A stretch of 64,000 bases of DNA from Marinomonas polaris DSM 16579. GTDB taxonomy: Bacteria; Pseudomonadota; Gammaproteobacteria; Pseudomonadales; Marinomonadaceae. Position 1 is the first letter of the stretch; every line of letters begins with the position of its first letter. Of the stretch, positions 1 to 9,792 are shown in pieces. The notes under the pieces were generated by a model. The model saw nothing but the letters and a program-made list of their open reading frames with translations. It searched no databases and was not told the DNA's origin. A program made the translations under genes and the position numbers. Location: NCBI RefSeq assembly GCF_900129155.1, contig NZ_FQVF01000015.1, forward strand, positions 1 through 64,000, given 5' to 3'.

Positions 1-159
1 CATCATCCCGAAGAACAACAAGCCAACATAAAGCGAATTGACGTGTTAGACGTTTCGCAAGACTTCAATTTTTTTGATCAACTACATCTCGGTAAAACCG
101 GTCTGCGATGATCTTCTGAAGCCTCCAGCGAGCGCCCACACAAATTATCTGATTATCTA

Positions 160-256
160 TTTTAAAGAGCGTCTGATTCTGCGTTCAACTCCCTTACCTA
201 AGTAAGTAGCAAACTCTTGTTTGCGTCGTTGTCCGTGTCAGTGGAGGCGTATAATA
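160..256 (-). promoter_or_regulatory. rRNA operon leader with boxA antiterminator
   Basis: Read leftward, this stretch has the conserved layout of a pre-16S leader: a promoter discriminator followed by a CCACTGACACGG initial transcribed segment, then a boxA element (GCTCTTTAAAA, 160-170), then the TGTGTGGGCGCTCG segment (about 131-145) typical of the region between boxA and 16S. The leader continues to base 1 and the 16S gene must begin beyond the left edge. The transcript would be the untranslated 5' end of an rrn operon, bound by NusB/NusE antitermination factors at boxA. Family knowledge comes from the E. coli rrn leaders; no 16S sequence is visible in the window. Confidence 0.82.
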
Positions 257-320
257 CAGCCTAGAAGTTTTAGCGCAAGCTCTTTTTAAAATTTCTTTTA
301 ATTAATTTAAATTAAACTCA
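251..320 (-). promoter_or_regulatory. rrn P1-type promoter with UP element
   Basis: On the minus strand there is a -35 box TTGCGC (273-278), a 16-bp spacer and a -10 box TATTAT (251-256), followed by a GC-rich discriminator and the CCACTGACACGG start region seen at rrn P1 promoters. Upstream (281-320) the DNA is almost pure A+T, as expected of an UP element bound by the RNA polymerase alpha subunits. It drives the rRNA operon whose 16S gene is off the left edge. A growth-rate or ppGpp-controlled promoter is inferred from the discriminator. Confidence 0.8.
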
Positions 321-337
321 ACAAGCCAGAGATAAAC

Positions 338-361
338 AAAAAGACACCGAAGTGTCTTTTT
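338..361 (-). terminator. Rho-independent terminator after oadB
   Basis: A 10-bp perfect hairpin, AAAAAGACAC / GTGTCTTTTT around a CGAA loop, lies just beyond the oadB stop and ends in a T run. It insulates the oad operon from the rrn promoter immediately downstream on the same strand. The A run on the other side would make it bidirectional. Confidence 0.85.
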
Positions 362-380
362 GAAAACTGGCAATTAAACA

Positions 381-1553
381 CTAACCACCGACGTAACTCA
401 GCATTACACCAGCCGCCACAGCAGAACCTATAACACCCGCAACATTAGGACCCATCGCATGCATTAATAAGAAGTTTTGCTTGTTCGCTTCAAGACCAAC
501 CTTATTCGCCACGCGCGCAGCCATAGGAACGGCCGACACACCAGCAGCACCAATCAATGGGTTAATGGCATCTTTAGAGAATCTATTCATCAACTTCGCC
601 ATCAATACACCAGCAGCCGTACCGATAGAAAATGCAATCAAGCCTAAGCTCAAAATCCCTAGCGTTTCTAAATTCAAGAAAGCCTCTGAACTTAACTTTG
701 AACCGACACCTAAACCCAAGAAGATAGTTACGATGTTAATCAAAGCATTTTGAGACGTATCACTTAAACGGTCTACAACACCACATTCACGCATCAAGTT
801 CCCAAAGCAGAACATTCCAAGCAGGGGCGCTGCAGATGGCAAAAACATCGCAACCAAAATAGTCACTACAATTGGAAAGACAATTTTCTCTTTCTTAGTA
901 ACAGGCCTAAGCTGCTCCATCTTAATCGAACGCTCTTCTTTAGTTGTTAGCGCTCGCATGATTGGCGGCTGAATAAGTGGCACTAACGCCATATAGGAAT
1001 AAGCCGCCACAGCAATCGCACCAAGCAAATCAGGCGCTAATCTACTAGCAACGAAGATAGCCGTCGGGCCGTCTGCGCCACCAATGATACCAATTGCTGC
1101 AGCATCCGCTAATGAGAAATCCATAATGCCGGACGCACTTAATAAAACAGCCCCAATAACCGTGGCAAAGATACCAAACTGAGCAGCAGCCCCAAGCAGT
1201 AATGTTTTTGGGTTAGCAAGCATAGGACCAAAGTCCGTCATAGCCCCAACACCCATAAAGATAATCAATGGAAACAACCCCGTCTCAATACCACCATGAT
1301 AAATATAGTATTGAAGACCACCCGGAGAAACCATGTGACCAGCTGCATCATAAACCGGTGCAGCCATAAAACCGGCACCAGGAATATTGACTAGAACCGC
1401 ACCAATACCAATAGGTAAAAGCAGAAGTGGTTCAAAACCTTTTTTGATTGCCAGATAAACCAACAGCAAACCAACACAGATCATCACAAACTGACCAAGC
1501 TCCAGCTGGTAAATCCCTGTGTCGTGATAAAGATTTAATAATTTGTTTTCCAT
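381..1553 (-). CDS. oadB: Na+-pumping oxaloacetate decarboxylase, beta subunit
   Basis: Integral membrane subunit (390 aa) that decarboxylates carboxybiotin delivered by OadA and couples this to Na+ export across the inner membrane. It is hydrophobic throughout. The hallmark [15 protein letters not shown] segment (residues 158-172) carries the conserved Asp161 of the Na+ and proton path, and a [11 protein letters not shown] helix follows. It is the last gene of the leftward oadG-oadA-oadB operon, 19 bp after oadA, and is closed by a terminator. The family also serves glutaconyl-CoA and methylmalonyl-CoA decarboxylases, but the adjacent pyruvate-carboxylase-type alpha subunit fixes the substrate as oxaloacetate. 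Confidence 0.95.
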   Translation of the reverse strand: MENKLLNLYHDTGIYQLELGQFVMICVGLLLVYLAIKKGFEPLLLLPIGIGAVLVNIPGAGFMAAPVYDAAGHMVSPGGLQYYIYHGGIETGLFPLIIFMGVGAMTDFGPMLANPKTLLLGAAAQFGIFATVIGAVLLSASGIMDFSLADAAAIGIIGGADGPTAIFVASRLAPDLLGAIAVAAYSYMALVPLIQPPIMRALTTKEERSIKMEQLRPVTKKEKIVFPIVVTILVAMFLPSAAPLLGMFCFGNLMRECGVVDRLSDTSQNALINIVTIFLGLGVGSKLSSEAFLNLETLGILSLGLIAFSIGTAAGVLMAKLMNRFSKDAINPLIGAAGVSAVPMAARVANKVGLEANKQNFLLMHAMGPNVAGVIGSAVAAGVMLSYVGG

Positions 1554-1572
1554 TTTCGATTGATTCCTTCAA

Positions 1573-3369
1573 CTACAAAGTAAGAAGTGACTGACCAACT
1601 TGCACGGAGTCACCTTCTTTTACATTAATGGAACCAACGACACCGGGTCTAGGCGCAGATATTTCTGTCTCCATCTTCATTGCCTCAAGAATCATCACAG
1701 TATCACCTTCTTCAACTTGCTGACCTGGAGACACAAGCACTTTGAAGATATTACCCGCTAACGGAGAAGGAACATCTTCACCAGATGACGCAGCAGGAAC
1801 TGAAGCTGCCTGAGCTGGAGCACTTGGAACATTAGCTACTGGCTGAATATTACTAACATCGCCACCTTCAGATACCTGAACAACAAAACTCTGTCCAGAA
1901 ACTAAAACGGTATAGACACTCGCTTCATTAGAAGATGCACTTGCAGCAGGCTTACTATCAACAATATCATCAAGCGTCGGCGTTGGTTCAAAAGCACTTG
2001 CATCACCACGATTTTGCAAGAACTTAAGACCAATCTGAGGGAACAAGGCATAAGTTAAAACGTCATCAATCTGATCATCAGACAACTGAATATTTTTTTC
2101 TTTTGAAAGACCAAGCAACTCTTCAGTCAGTTTATTCATTTCAGGTGACAATAAGTCAGCTGGTCGACAAGTGATCGCCTCCGCCCCATCTAGAACTCGC
2201 GCTTGCAACTCTTTATTAAATTCAGCAGGAGCCGCACCATACTCACCCTTCAAAATACCTGCTGTTTCTTTTGAAATAGACTTATATCGCTCACCAGTAA
2301 GGACGTTCAAAACCGCCTGAGTACCAACAATCTGAGAAGTAGGCGTGACAAGTGGAATCAACCCCAAGTCTTCACGAACTTTTGGAATCTCTTTTAACAC
2401 TTCGTCAAACTTATCTGCTGCACCTTGCTCTTTAAGCTGACTTTCCATATTAGTCAACATGCCGCCAGGCACTTGAGCAATCAATATGCGGGAGTCTGTA
2501 CCTCGAAGGGAGCCCTCGAATTTCGCATATTTCTTTCTAACTTCACGAAAATAAGCCGCAATCTCTTCTAATAATTCTAAATCTAAACCTGTATCTCTAT
2601 CTGTACCCTGCAGCGCAGCAACCACAGATTCTGTCGCACTATGACCATAAGTCATCGACATAGAAGAAATAGCTGTATCAACTCGATCTATTCCAGCCTC
2701 AACAGCTTTCAAAATCGTCATATCCGACAAACCAGACGTAGCGTGCGCATGCAATTGCACCTCCAGCTGAGTCTGAGCTTTCAACAAACTAACTAATTCA
2801 AAGGCATCATATGGAGTCAAAATGCCAGACATATCCTTAATAGCGATGGAGTCCGCCCCCATATCTTCAAGCGTTTTTGCATAATCCACCCAGTTCTTAG
2901 TGGTATGAACTCGGCTCTTAGTATAAGAAATCGTCCCTTGAGCATGCTTACCTTGCTGCTTAACTGCTTTAATCGCCGTCTCCAAATTGCGCGGATCATT
3001 CATCGCATCAAAGATTCGAAAAACATCTACACCATTAAAGGCAGCACGTTCAACAAACTTATTCACAACATCGTCAGCATAATGACGGTAGCCAAGCAAA
3101 TTCTGCCCACGCAACAACATCTGCTGAGGCGTTTTTGGCATAGCTTTTTTTAATTCACGAATACGCTCCCAAGGATCCTCTCCAATAAAGCGAATACAAG
3201 AATCAAATGTCGCACCGCCCCAAGATTCAAGCGACCAAAAGCCGACTTGATCAAGTTTTTCTGCGATTGGAAGCATATCGTCAATGCGCATACGCGTTGC
3301 AAACAAGGATTGATGAGCATCACGTAAAACGACATCAGTAATGCCAAGAGGTTGCTTTGTTGTTGTCAT
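1573..3369 (-). CDS. oadA: Oxaloacetate decarboxylase, alpha subunit (carboxyltransferase-biotin carrier)
   Basis: Cytoplasmic 598-aa subunit that transfers the carboxyl group of oxaloacetate to biotin, giving pyruvate. An N-terminal HMGL/carboxyltransferase domain (about 8-280, with the metal-site [12 protein letters not shown] segment near residue 17) is followed by a PYC_OADA domain. An Ala/Pro/Ser-rich linker (about 500-530) then leads to a C-terminal biotinyl domain with EAMKMETEI, Lys565 being the biotinylation site. It sits 41 bp after oadG and 19 bp before oadB. The full-length linker and biotin domain make a pyruvate carboxylase subunit less likely, and OadB/OadG next door settle it. 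Confidence 0.96.
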   Translation of the reverse strand: MTTTKQPLGITDVVLRDAHQSLFATRMRIDDMLPIAEKLDQVGFWSLESWGGATFDSCIRFIGEDPWERIRELKKAMPKTPQQMLLRGQNLLGYRHYADDVVNKFVERAAFNGVDVFRIFDAMNDPRNLETAIKAVKQQGKHAQGTISYTKSRVHTTKNWVDYAKTLEDMGADSIAIKDMSGILTPYDAFELVSLLKAQTQLEVQLHAHATSGLSDMTILKAVEAGIDRVDTAISSMSMTYGHSATESVVAALQGTDRDTGLDLELLEEIAAYFREVRKKYAKFEGSLRGTDSRILIAQVPGGMLTNMESQLKEQGAADKFDEVLKEIPKVREDLGLIPLVTPTSQIVGTQAVLNVLTGERYKSISKETAGILKGEYGAAPAEFNKELQARVLDGAEAITCRPADLLSPEMNKLTEELLGLSKEKNIQLSDDQIDDVLTYALFPQIGLKFLQNRGDASAFEPTPTLDDIVDSKPAASASSNEASVYTVLVSGQSFVVQVSEGGDVSNIQPVANVPSAPAQAASVPAASSGEDVPSPLAGNIFKVLVSPGQQVEEGDTVMILEAMKMETEISAPRPGVVGSINVKEGDSVQVGQSLLTL

Positions 3370-3410
3370 GTTTCAGCCTCAAAGAAATTAGAAGAGTTAG
3401 TATTAGAAAA

Positions 3411-3662
3411 TTAAGATTTTTTACTGTTTCTGTGTTGATGAACAGCAGCAGTAATAACCGCTGTCATTTGCGCATCCACACCAGAAGAAGGAAGATTTTT
3501 AGAAGCAGGCTTTGACGCTACGGCAACAGGTACTTCAGGAAACAAATAATTTAGTAGCCGCGACATGTAACCTGTCGCAAAAATTAACACCACTAGAAAC
3601 AGGAATACAAAGCCCATCCCTAACACCATCAACCCCACACCATCTTCTAGCAACCCATTCAT
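3411..3662 (-). CDS. oadG: Oxaloacetate decarboxylase, gamma subunit
   Basis: Small 83-aa membrane anchor that assembles the OadA-OadB complex. There is one transmembrane helix near the N-terminus (VGLMVLGMGFVFLFLVVLIF region, about 8-30) followed by a polar tail with a histidine near the end; OadG tails often carry such metal-ligand residues. I take the ATG at 3662, which starts MNGLLEDG and has an AAGG sequence about 10 nt upstream. The open frame continues to 3725, but the extra N-terminal residues are charged and unlike the family. It is the first gene of the oadGAB operon, divergent from dusC. Confidence 0.88.
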   Translation of the reverse strand: MNGLLEDGVGLMVLGMGFVFLFLVVLIFATGYMSRLLNYLFPEVPVAVASKPASKNLPSSGVDAQMTAVITAAVHQHRNSKKS

Positions 3663-3811
3663 AGTATCGTTACCTTTTTTCTCGTCTTGTTTGTACAGAT
3701 CTAATGTGATCAGATGCACACCCAAGAGCGCTGTTTATTTTTGATAGTTAGTTTTTTACCACAAACCAGAACAGTTTCATATTTTTATTGCATAACAGTT
3801 AGACTTATTTC

Positions 3812-4825
3812 GTGAACAATTCCCTAAAAACAGCCACCACCCTAAAAACTTCAACGAATAACAATAGCATTGTACTGGCCGTCGCACCGATGGAAGGTGT
3901 CATGGATCACACAATGAGAGCATTACTGTCGCAAATTGGCGGCATGGACTACTTAGTTACGGAATTCATCCGAGTCACTCAGTACCCCATTCCCGCAACA
4001 ACATTCAAACGCCTTGCTCCAGAAAACACTAACAAAGCAAGAACAATACATAACCATCCAGTTCACACTCAACTACTAGGTAGTAACGCAGAACTTATGG
4101 CGGAAAGCGCCTTGAATGCAACTAAAGCCGGAGCCACTCACATCGATGTAAATTTTGGCTGCCCAGCAAAACGCGTAAATGGTCACGGTGGCGGCTCTGT
4201 TTTATTACAAACCCCTGATGCACTTTATGACATCATGAGCGCAATCCGAAACATACTGCCGAACGAAATTCCTGTATCAGCGAAAATTCGCTTAGGTTTC
4301 GAAGATGAAGCATTACTATTTGATAACGTAGCCGCCATTGAGGCCGCTGGTGTTGACACTCTCACGATACATGGGCGCACTAAAAAAGATGGTTATAAAC
4401 CACCAGCAAGATGGGAAAAAATAGGCGAAATTAAAGATAAGACAAGCATGATTGTCGTCGCCAATGGAGACATTACAGATACAGAATCACTCTTACGCTG
4501 CCAATCCATTACAGGATGCAAGCACTTCATGATTGGACGTGGCTCACTTAACAACCCATTTGTATTTCAACAAATAAGAGCTGAGCTAAACGGACAAAAT
4601 AATACAATAGACTTGACGACTCTAAACAAACTCTTTGCAGGCTATAGCACCGAACTACAAGAATATTATGACGAAGTCGCTACACTTGGCAGATTGAAAC
4701 AATGGTGTGGACACTTACGGTTTGGTTTTGCGGAAGTTAAAGAAAACCTTCAGACATTACGACGCTGCAAAAGCGTGAATGAGCTAACACAAACATTCGA
4801 AAGCATAATAACAAAAATACAATAA
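3812..4825 (+). CDS. dusC: tRNA-dihydrouridine synthase, DusC type
   Basis: FMN- and NADPH-dependent reductase that makes dihydrouridine in the tRNA D-arm (position 16 for DusC). The TIM-barrel begins VLAVAPMEGVMD near residue 21. The catalytic cysteine is Cys117 in NFGCPAKRVNGHGGG, followed by SAKIRLG, TIHGRTK and MIGRGSLNNP flavin-binding motifs. The GCP(A/S)KxVNGxGGG signature and overall layout match DusC rather than DusA or DusB. The chosen start is a GTG; the first 18 residues are a polar Asn/Thr-rich extension, so the true start could be slightly downstream. Divergent from oadGAB. Confidence 0.88.
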   Translation: MNNSLKTATTLKTSTNNNSIVLAVAPMEGVMDHTMRALLSQIGGMDYLVTEFIRVTQYPIPATTFKRLAPENTNKARTIHNHPVHTQLLGSNAELMAESALNATKAGATHIDVNFGCPAKRVNGHGGGSVLLQTPDALYDIMSAIRNILPNEIPVSAKIRLGFEDEALLFDNVAAIEAAGVDTLTIHGRTKKDGYKPPARWEKIGEIKDKTSMIVVANGDITDTESLLRCQSITGCKHFMIGRGSLNNPFVFQQIRAELNGQNNTIDLTTLNKLFAGYSTELQEYYDEVATLGRLKQWCGHLRFGFAEVKENLQTLRRCKSVNELTQTFESIITKIQ

Positions 4826-4893
4826 GAGATTAAAAATAAGGAGTTTATAAATTAACTTAAGGAGTATAAAAAATCTTAGAGGATAACTAGAAG

Positions 4894-4970
4894 TGGTGCA
4901 CCAGAGAGGATTCGAACCTCTGACCGCTCGGTTCGTAGCCGAGTACTCTATCCAGCTGAGCTACTGGTGC
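4894..4970 (-). tRNA. tRNA-Arg(ACG), copy 2
   Basis: A 77-nt cloverleaf on the minus strand with acceptor arm GCACCAG/CTGGTGC, discriminator A and an encoded CCA end (TGG at 4894-4896 on the plus strand). The anticodon loop CTACGAA gives anticodon ACG (read as ICG after deamination). It is identical in sequence to the copy at 5030-5106 and last in the tRNA-Ser/tRNA-Arg/tRNA-Arg transcript. No clear hairpin terminator was found between it and dusC. Confidence 0.97.
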
Positions 4971-5029
4971 AAAACAAATCTCTACTAACAATATTTAGAG
5001 AATAGCTTCTAAAATACTTTTTTTAGGAA

Positions 5030-5106
5030 TGGTGCACCAGAGAGGATTCGAACCTCTGACCGCTCGGTTCGTAGCCGAGTACTCTATCCAGCTGAGCTAC
5101 TGGTGC
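5030..5106 (-). tRNA. tRNA-Arg(ACG), copy 1
   Basis: Tandem duplicate of the 4894-4970 tRNA: 77 nt, same acceptor arm, T-arm (GAGGTTCGAATCCTC) and anticodon loop CTACGAA, with CCA encoded. It is separated from copy 2 by about 59 bp of unrelated AT-rich spacer. It follows tRNA-Ser(GCT) in the same leftward transcript. Confidence 0.97.
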
Positions 5107-5164
5107 AAAACAAAATTCCTGCCTTTTTGCTCAGAGAGTAAACTCTCAAAAGACAAACTTGAAA

Positions 5165-5254
5165 TGGCGGAGAGTGAGGGATTCGAACCCTCGATGAGTG
5201 TTAACCCATACACCCTTAGCAGGGGCGCGCCTTCGGCCACTCGGCCAACTCTCC
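5165..5254 (-). tRNA. tRNA-Ser(GCT)
   Basis: A 90-nt tRNA with acceptor GGAGAGT/ACTCTCC, discriminator G and encoded CCA. The anticodon loop CTGCTAA gives GCT, and the long variable arm is typical of serine tRNAs. It is the first gene of a three-tRNA transcript downstream of csrA. The csrA/tRNA-Ser/tRNA-Arg neighbourhood is common in gammaproteobacteria. Confidence 0.96.
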
Positions 5255-5270
5255 GTAACAAGTGGGGCGC

Positions 5271-5298
5271 ATTATATACGACACATTTGTCTTGTAAA
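5271..5298 (-). promoter_or_regulatory. Sigma-70 promoter of the Ser/Arg/Arg tRNA operon
   Basis: On the minus strand there is a -35 box TTTACA (5293-5298), a 16-bp spacer and a perfect -10 box TATAAT (5271-5276), followed by a GC-rich discriminator GCGCCCC. That discriminator is typical of stringently controlled stable-RNA promoters. The promoter lies between the csrA stop (5313) and tRNA-Ser (5254), so the tRNAs need not depend on csrA readthrough. Confidence 0.8.
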
Positions 5299-5312
5299 GG
5301 CTTTTTTAGAAA

Positions 5313-5501
5313 TTAATCTTCAGAAATTTGTTCGTCTTGTTCTTTCTGAATACGAAGATAAATCTCTTCACGGTGAACAGACACATCTTTAGGTGCATTT
5401 ATACCAATGCGTACCTGATTTCCTTTTACACCTAATACAGTGACAGAAACTTCATCACCAACCATTAAAGTTTCACCAACACGACGAGTAAGAATAAGCA
5501 T
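5313..5501 (-). CDS. csrA: Carbon storage regulator CsrA
   Basis: A 62-aa RNA-binding dimer that blocks or stabilises mRNAs at GGA motifs; a global regulator of carbon flux, motility and biofilm. It begins [16 protein letters not shown], the family signature, and retains the [14 protein letters not shown] core and the VHREEIY strand that forms the RNA-binding face. The length is normal for the family. An AGGGAGAT sequence precedes the ATG. It lies downstream of lysC with its own 145-bp upstream gap, followed by the tRNA-Ser/Arg operon. Confidence 0.97.
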   Translation of the reverse strand: MLILTRRVGETLMVGDEVSVTVLGVKGNQVRIGINAPKDVSVHREEIYLRIQKEQDEQISED

Positions 5502-5646
5502 AAGAATATCTCCCTGTAATTGCTTTTAACTATTTATTAAGATGAATTGCCCGACAAATCTTGTAGGGCAATTCCTACAAAGCTAATTGTAGCCTCTCAA
5601 TAAAAATTAAACCATCCATAACTACAGGGTTTTATGTATCCAATTG

Positions 5647-6888
5647 TTAAGCTTCTCGAACACCTGATGCCGTTTCATTCAATTTAAAAGCGGAATGCAG
5701 TGCACGAACTGCCAGCTCCATGTATTTCTCGTCAATAATGACAGACACTTTTATTTCAGAAGTAGAAATCAACTGAATATTAATAGACTCTGCTGCCAAA
5801 GCTTTAAACATGGTACTGGCTACACCCGCATGAGAGCGCATACCCACACCGACAATAGACACCTTAGCAATCTTGGCATCAGAAAGCACAGCACTCGCTC
5901 CAAGCTCTTTCGCGATGACATTCAAGGTAGACAAAGCTTGATCATATTCATTGCGATGCACGGTAAAGGTAAAGTCTGTTGTACCATCCACTGATACGTT
6001 TTGAACAATCATGTCTACTTCAATATTGGCATCACTAATAGGACCAAGAATACGAGAAGCAATACCTGGAATATCAGGAACTCCTTTCAATGTTAATTTT
6101 GCTTCATCTCTATTGAACGCAATTCCAGAAACCGCTGGCTGCTCCATACCCTTACTCCCCTCAGTTGTAATCAACGTACCTTCACCTTCAACAAAACTGG
6201 ACAGCACCCTAAGTGGCACTTGATATTTACCAGCAAACTCTACGGAACGGATTTGTAACACCTTCGAGCCAAGGCTAGCCATTTCTAGCATTTCCTCGAA
6301 AGTAATTTTATCCAAACGTCGAGCACTATCTACAACACGAGGATCCGTCGTATAAACACCATCCACATCGGTATAGATTTGACACTCATCTGCCTTCAAA
6401 GCGGCAGCAAGCGCAACACCAGTGGTATCAGAGCCACCTCGACCTAATGTCGTAATGTTGCCTAACTCATCCGCTCCCTGGAAACCAGCAGCCACAATCA
6501 CTCGTCCAGCGTCTAAATCTGCGCGCATTGCTTCGGTATCAATTTTTTGAATTCGAGCTTTACCATGAGCGCTGTCAGTAGTAATACGAATCTGAGAGCC
6601 AGTATAAGAACGAGCATCAAGACCACGCTTCATCAACGCCATAGACAAAAGAGCAATAGTAACTTGCTCTCCGGTCGACAAAAGCACATCCATTTCACGC
6701 GCACTTGGTGAAGCATTGATGCTTTTAGCAAGAGCAATCAGCCTATTGGTTTCACCACTCATGGCTGAAACCACAACCACTATGTCATCGCCTTGTTGCT
6801 TATGCTTTAACACTCGATCTGCAACTGCCTCGATACGCTCTATTGTGCCTACCGAGGTGCCGCCGTATTTTTGAACTAACAACGCCAT
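5647..6888 (-). CDS. lysC: Aspartate kinase (aspartokinase)
   Basis: Phosphorylates aspartate as the first step to lysine, threonine, methionine and diaminopimelate. At 413 aa it has an N-terminal amino-acid-kinase domain (KYGGTSVG at 7-14, SAMSGETNRL, GRGGSDTTGVALA, and the TDVDGVYTTDPR segment) and a C-terminal pair of ACT domains (about 265-413) for feedback control. The layout matches the monofunctional Pseudomonas-type enzyme, whose internal start often also produces a beta subunit; that is not testable here. It sits 60 bp downstream of alaS, in the conserved alaS-lysC-csrA order. No lysine riboswitch fits in the short spacer. Confidence 0.95.
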   Translation of the reverse strand: MALLVQKYGGTSVGTIERIEAVADRVLKHKQQGDDIVVVVSAMSGETNRLIALAKSINASPSAREMDVLLSTGEQVTIALLSMALMKRGLDARSYTGSQIRITTDSAHGKARIQKIDTEAMRADLDAGRVIVAAGFQGADELGNITTLGRGGSDTTGVALAAALKADECQIYTDVDGVYTTDPRVVDSARRLDKITFEEMLEMASLGSKVLQIRSVEFAGKYQVPLRVLSSFVEGEGTLITTEGSKGMEQPAVSGIAFNRDEAKLTLKGVPDIPGIASRILGPISDANIEVDMIVQNVSVDGTTDFTFTVHRNEYDQALSTLNVIAKELGASAVLSDAKIAKVSIVGVGMRSHAGVASTMFKALAAESINIQLISTSEIKVSVIIDEKYMELAVRALHSAFKLNETASGVREA

Positions 6889-6948
6889 AATTTTTCCACT
6901 ATTTAAATCAAAAAAGCCGAAATCAAAGCTCTTAAGGAATGATTCAAT

Positions 6949-9567
6949 TTAAACTCTTTCAGCTACCCAACCAGGCACTGACTCAAGAGCTGCAGATAAG
7001 CCATCTGGATTGTTACCACCAGCTTGAGCCATATCTGGACGACCACCACCTTTACCATCAACATAAGGCGCAATCATTTTAATCAGATCCCCAGCCTTCA
7101 CGTTTTTAGTCAATTCTTTGGTTACGCCAGCAATCAAACTTACTTTGCCATCATTAACCGCAGCCAATAAAATGACTGCTGATTCTAGCTTGCTTTTCAG
7201 CTCATCTAGTAAATCACGTAACGCTTTTGGATCTTCTACTTCAACCTGAGCAACCAACAACTTACCGCCATTGATATCTACCGCCTGAGAAGCCAAATCA
7301 GCGCCAGCTAAAGCTGCCATTTTACCTTTCAATACATCCAATTCTTTTTGCAAACTGCGCGCTTGATCATTCAAGGCAACAACCTTGTCTAACACGCTGT
7401 CTTTATTACCTTTGACAAGGCTAGCAATCCCATCAAGAACCGACTCAGTCTGGCGAGTCGTATCTATTGCAACTTTGCCTGTAACCGCTTCAATACGACG
7501 AACGCCAGCAGCAATACCGCTTTCAGTAATGATTTTAAAGAAACCAATATCGCCGGTACGACTAACATGAGTACCACCACACAACTCAATCGAGTAATCG
7601 GCACCCATCGTCAATACACGCACTTCGCTGTCGTATTTCTCGCCAAACAGCGCCATAGCGCCTTTCGCTTTAGCAGATTCAACATCCATGATATCTGTTT
7701 CTACCGGACGGTTTAAGCGAATCTGTTCGTTAACCATGTCTTCAATTTGCTCGATTTCTATCGCCGTAACGCCTTCAAAATGCGAGAAGTCAAAGCGTAA
7801 ACGCTCAGAATTTACCAAAGAGCCTTTTTGCGAAACATGATCACCCAAAATACGACGTAGTGCTTCGTGCATTAAGTGAGTAGCAGAGTGGTTCAATGTA
7901 GTCGCCATGCGCAAAGTGCGATCCACTTCGCCAGTCACCTGATCACCAACCGCCAAACGACCTTCTTTTAGCTCACCGTAATGCAGATGTGCTTTAGCTT
8001 GTTTAGTTGTGCTAGATACTTTGAAAGCACCGGCACCACGTAACCAACCTTGATCGCCAACCTGACCACCAGATTCCGCATAAAAAGGAGTAGATTTCAA
8101 AATCACTGCCGCAACTTGACCTGCTTCGATAGCTTTAACTGAAGTACCATCAACGAGGATCATTTCAACTTCACACGTAGCGTTTAGATTCTCGTAACCA
8201 GTAAATTCTGTAACAGAGTCCAATTTAACGCCGCTCGACATATCCATAGAAAAGTTACTGGCTGAGCGAGCGCGAGCACGCTGTGCGTCCATCGCCACTT
8301 CAAATCCAGCCTCATCTATTTCTAGATCATTTTCACGCGCAACATCGTTGGTTAAGTCCGCAGGAAAACCATAAGTGTCGTAAAGTTTGAAAACAGTCTC
8401 ACCAGGAATAACCTTTTGGTCACCTAGTTCAGAGATCGCTTCTTCAAGAATCTTCATCCCTTGATCAAGGGTTTTGGCAAACTGCTCTTCTTCTTTCAAT
8501 AGAATAGAAGCAACTCGCTCTTTTAATTTTGTTAACTCTGGGTAAGCTTCCCCCATTTCGGCATCAAGAGCTTCCACCAATTTATGGAAGAACACACCTT
8601 TTTGACCTAGCTTATTGCCGTGACGAATCGCTCGACGAATAATACGACGCAAGACATAACCACGACCTTCATTTGATGGAATCACGCCATCAACAATCAT
8701 GAAGGAACAAGAACGGATGTGGTCAGCAATAACTCGAAGAGACTGCGCACTCAGATCTTGAGTACCAACCACTTGTGCCGCTGCTTTAATCAGATTTTGG
8801 AACAAATCGATTTCGTAATTACTATGAACGCCCTGCAAAATCGCCGCGATACGCTCCAAGCCCATTCCAGTATCAACAGAAGGCTTAGGCAATGGCGCCA
8901 TAGTGCCATCAGCAGAACGATTAAATTGCATAAAAACAACGTTCCAGATTTCAATGAAACGGTCGCCGTCTTCTTCAGGTGAACCTGGAGGCCCACCCCA
9001 AATATGCTCACCATGATCATAAAACACTTCAGAACAAGGACCACAAGGACCTGTATCACCCATCGCCCAGAAATTATCAGACTGGTAACGACCGCCTTTG
9101 TTATCACCAATACGGATGATTTTTTCTGCAGGAAGACCGATATCTTTGTTCCAAATATCAAACGCTTCATCATCGTCTGCGTAAACTGTTACCAACAGCT
9201 TTTCTGTTGGTAATTTCAATACAACCGTTAGAAATTCCCACGCATAATGAATCGCGTCTTTTTTGAAGTAATCACCAAAGCTGAAGTTACCCAACATTTC
9301 AAAGAACGTATGGTGACGCGCGGTATAACCGACGTTTTCTAAGTCATTGTGTTTACCACCCGCTCGAACACAACGCTGAGACGTCGTTGCTCGTGAGTAT
9401 GGGCGAAGATCCTCTCCCAAAAACACATCTTTAAACTGGACCATACCAGCGTTGGTGAACAGCAATGTAGGATCATTTCCAGGAACCAATGAACTGGATT
9501 CCACGATCTGATGCTGCTTACTTTCAAAGTACGATAAAAATGACTGGCGTAACTCAGAACTCTTCAT
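6949..9567 (-). CDS. alaS: Alanyl-tRNA synthetase
   Basis: Charges tRNA-Ala and hydrolyses mischarged Ser- and Gly-tRNA-Ala. The 872-aa protein starts at the ATG at 9567 ([17 protein letters not shown]), the canonical N-terminus. The frame stays open to 9675, but the extra 36 residues are unlike the family. The class II catalytic domain comes first ([33 protein letters not shown]). The editing domain has the zinc-site HSATH motif near residue 565 and CGGTH near 665, and a C-Ala domain ends in the Gly-rich [15 protein letters not shown] segment. It heads the alaS-lysC pair. Confidence 0.97.
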   Translation of the reverse strand: MKSSELRQSFLSYFESKQHQIVESSSLVPGNDPTLLFTNAGMVQFKDVFLGEDLRPYSRATTSQRCVRAGGKHNDLENVGYTARHHTFFEMLGNFSFGDYFKKDAIHYAWEFLTVVLKLPTEKLLVTVYADDDEAFDIWNKDIGLPAEKIIRIGDNKGGRYQSDNFWAMGDTGPCGPCSEVFYDHGEHIWGGPPGSPEEDGDRFIEIWNVVFMQFNRSADGTMAPLPKPSVDTGMGLERIAAILQGVHSNYEIDLFQNLIKAAAQVVGTQDLSAQSLRVIADHIRSCSFMIVDGVIPSNEGRGYVLRRIIRRAIRHGNKLGQKGVFFHKLVEALDAEMGEAYPELTKLKERVASILLKEEEQFAKTLDQGMKILEEAISELGDQKVIPGETVFKLYDTYGFPADLTNDVARENDLEIDEAGFEVAMDAQRARARSASNFSMDMSSGVKLDSVTEFTGYENLNATCEVEMILVDGTSVKAIEAGQVAAVILKSTPFYAESGGQVGDQGWLRGAGAFKVSSTTKQAKAHLHYGELKEGRLAVGDQVTGEVDRTLRMATTLNHSATHLMHEALRRILGDHVSQKGSLVNSERLRFDFSHFEGVTAIEIEQIEDMVNEQIRLNRPVETDIMDVESAKAKGAMALFGEKYDSEVRVLTMGADYSIELCGGTHVSRTGDIGFFKIITESGIAAGVRRIEAVTGKVAIDTTRQTESVLDGIASLVKGNKDSVLDKVVALNDQARSLQKELDVLKGKMAALAGADLASQAVDINGGKLLVAQVEVEDPKALRDLLDELKSKLESAVILLAAVNDGKVSLIAGVTKELTKNVKAGDLIKMIAPYVDGKGGGRPDMAQAGGNNPDGLSAALESVPGWVAERV

Positions 9568-9733
9568 AATGGGATGAGTCTCTATCTCTATTTTTCTGGA
9601 CGAATTGGATTGCGTGAATGGCAGATTAGTACGTGCCGACTCGATGCAACGAAAAGCACAAAATAGTACACGCAAAGGATAGGTGTTTTCAAAAGAAACC
9701 GCAGTAATTTAAAGCTTATTTTGTGCATAACTT

Positions 9734-9774
9734 AAGCAAAAGTAGAATTTACGGATGTAAACCTACTTTTGCTT
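9734..9774. other. Long perfect hairpin between alr and alaS
   Basis: A two-stage inverted repeat: outer arms AAGCAAAAGTAG (9734-9745) and CTACTTTTGCTT (9763-9774), inner arms TTTAC (9748-9752) and GTAAA (9757-9761) around a GGAT loop. That is 17 base pairs with only a small internal bulge. It lies just past the alr stop codon, ahead of alaS on the same strand. It most likely ends the dadA-alr transcript, but the expected long T run is missing on the minus strand, so an attenuator or mRNA-stabilising role in the alaS leader is also possible. Confidence 0.7.
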
Positions 9775-9792
9775 GATATTTCTAGAAAGGCA

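Noticed and set aside
5029..5316. An open frame spanning the tRNA-Arg and tRNA-Ser genes.
   Set aside because: It is made almost wholly of tRNA sequence read on the opposite strand and resembles no protein family.
6889..6948. Possible lysine riboswitch ahead of lysC.
   Set aside because: Only 60 bp separate alaS and lysC, far less than the riboswitch needs.
8790..9213. Overlapping frames of 127 and 69 codons inside alaS.
   Set aside because: They are antisense or out-of-frame shadows of a strongly conserved essential gene, with no motifs of their own.
9568..9675. N-terminal extension of alaS by 36 residues.
   Set aside because: The canonical AlaRS start MKSSELRQ is at 9567; the extra segment is unlike the family and has no ribosome site.
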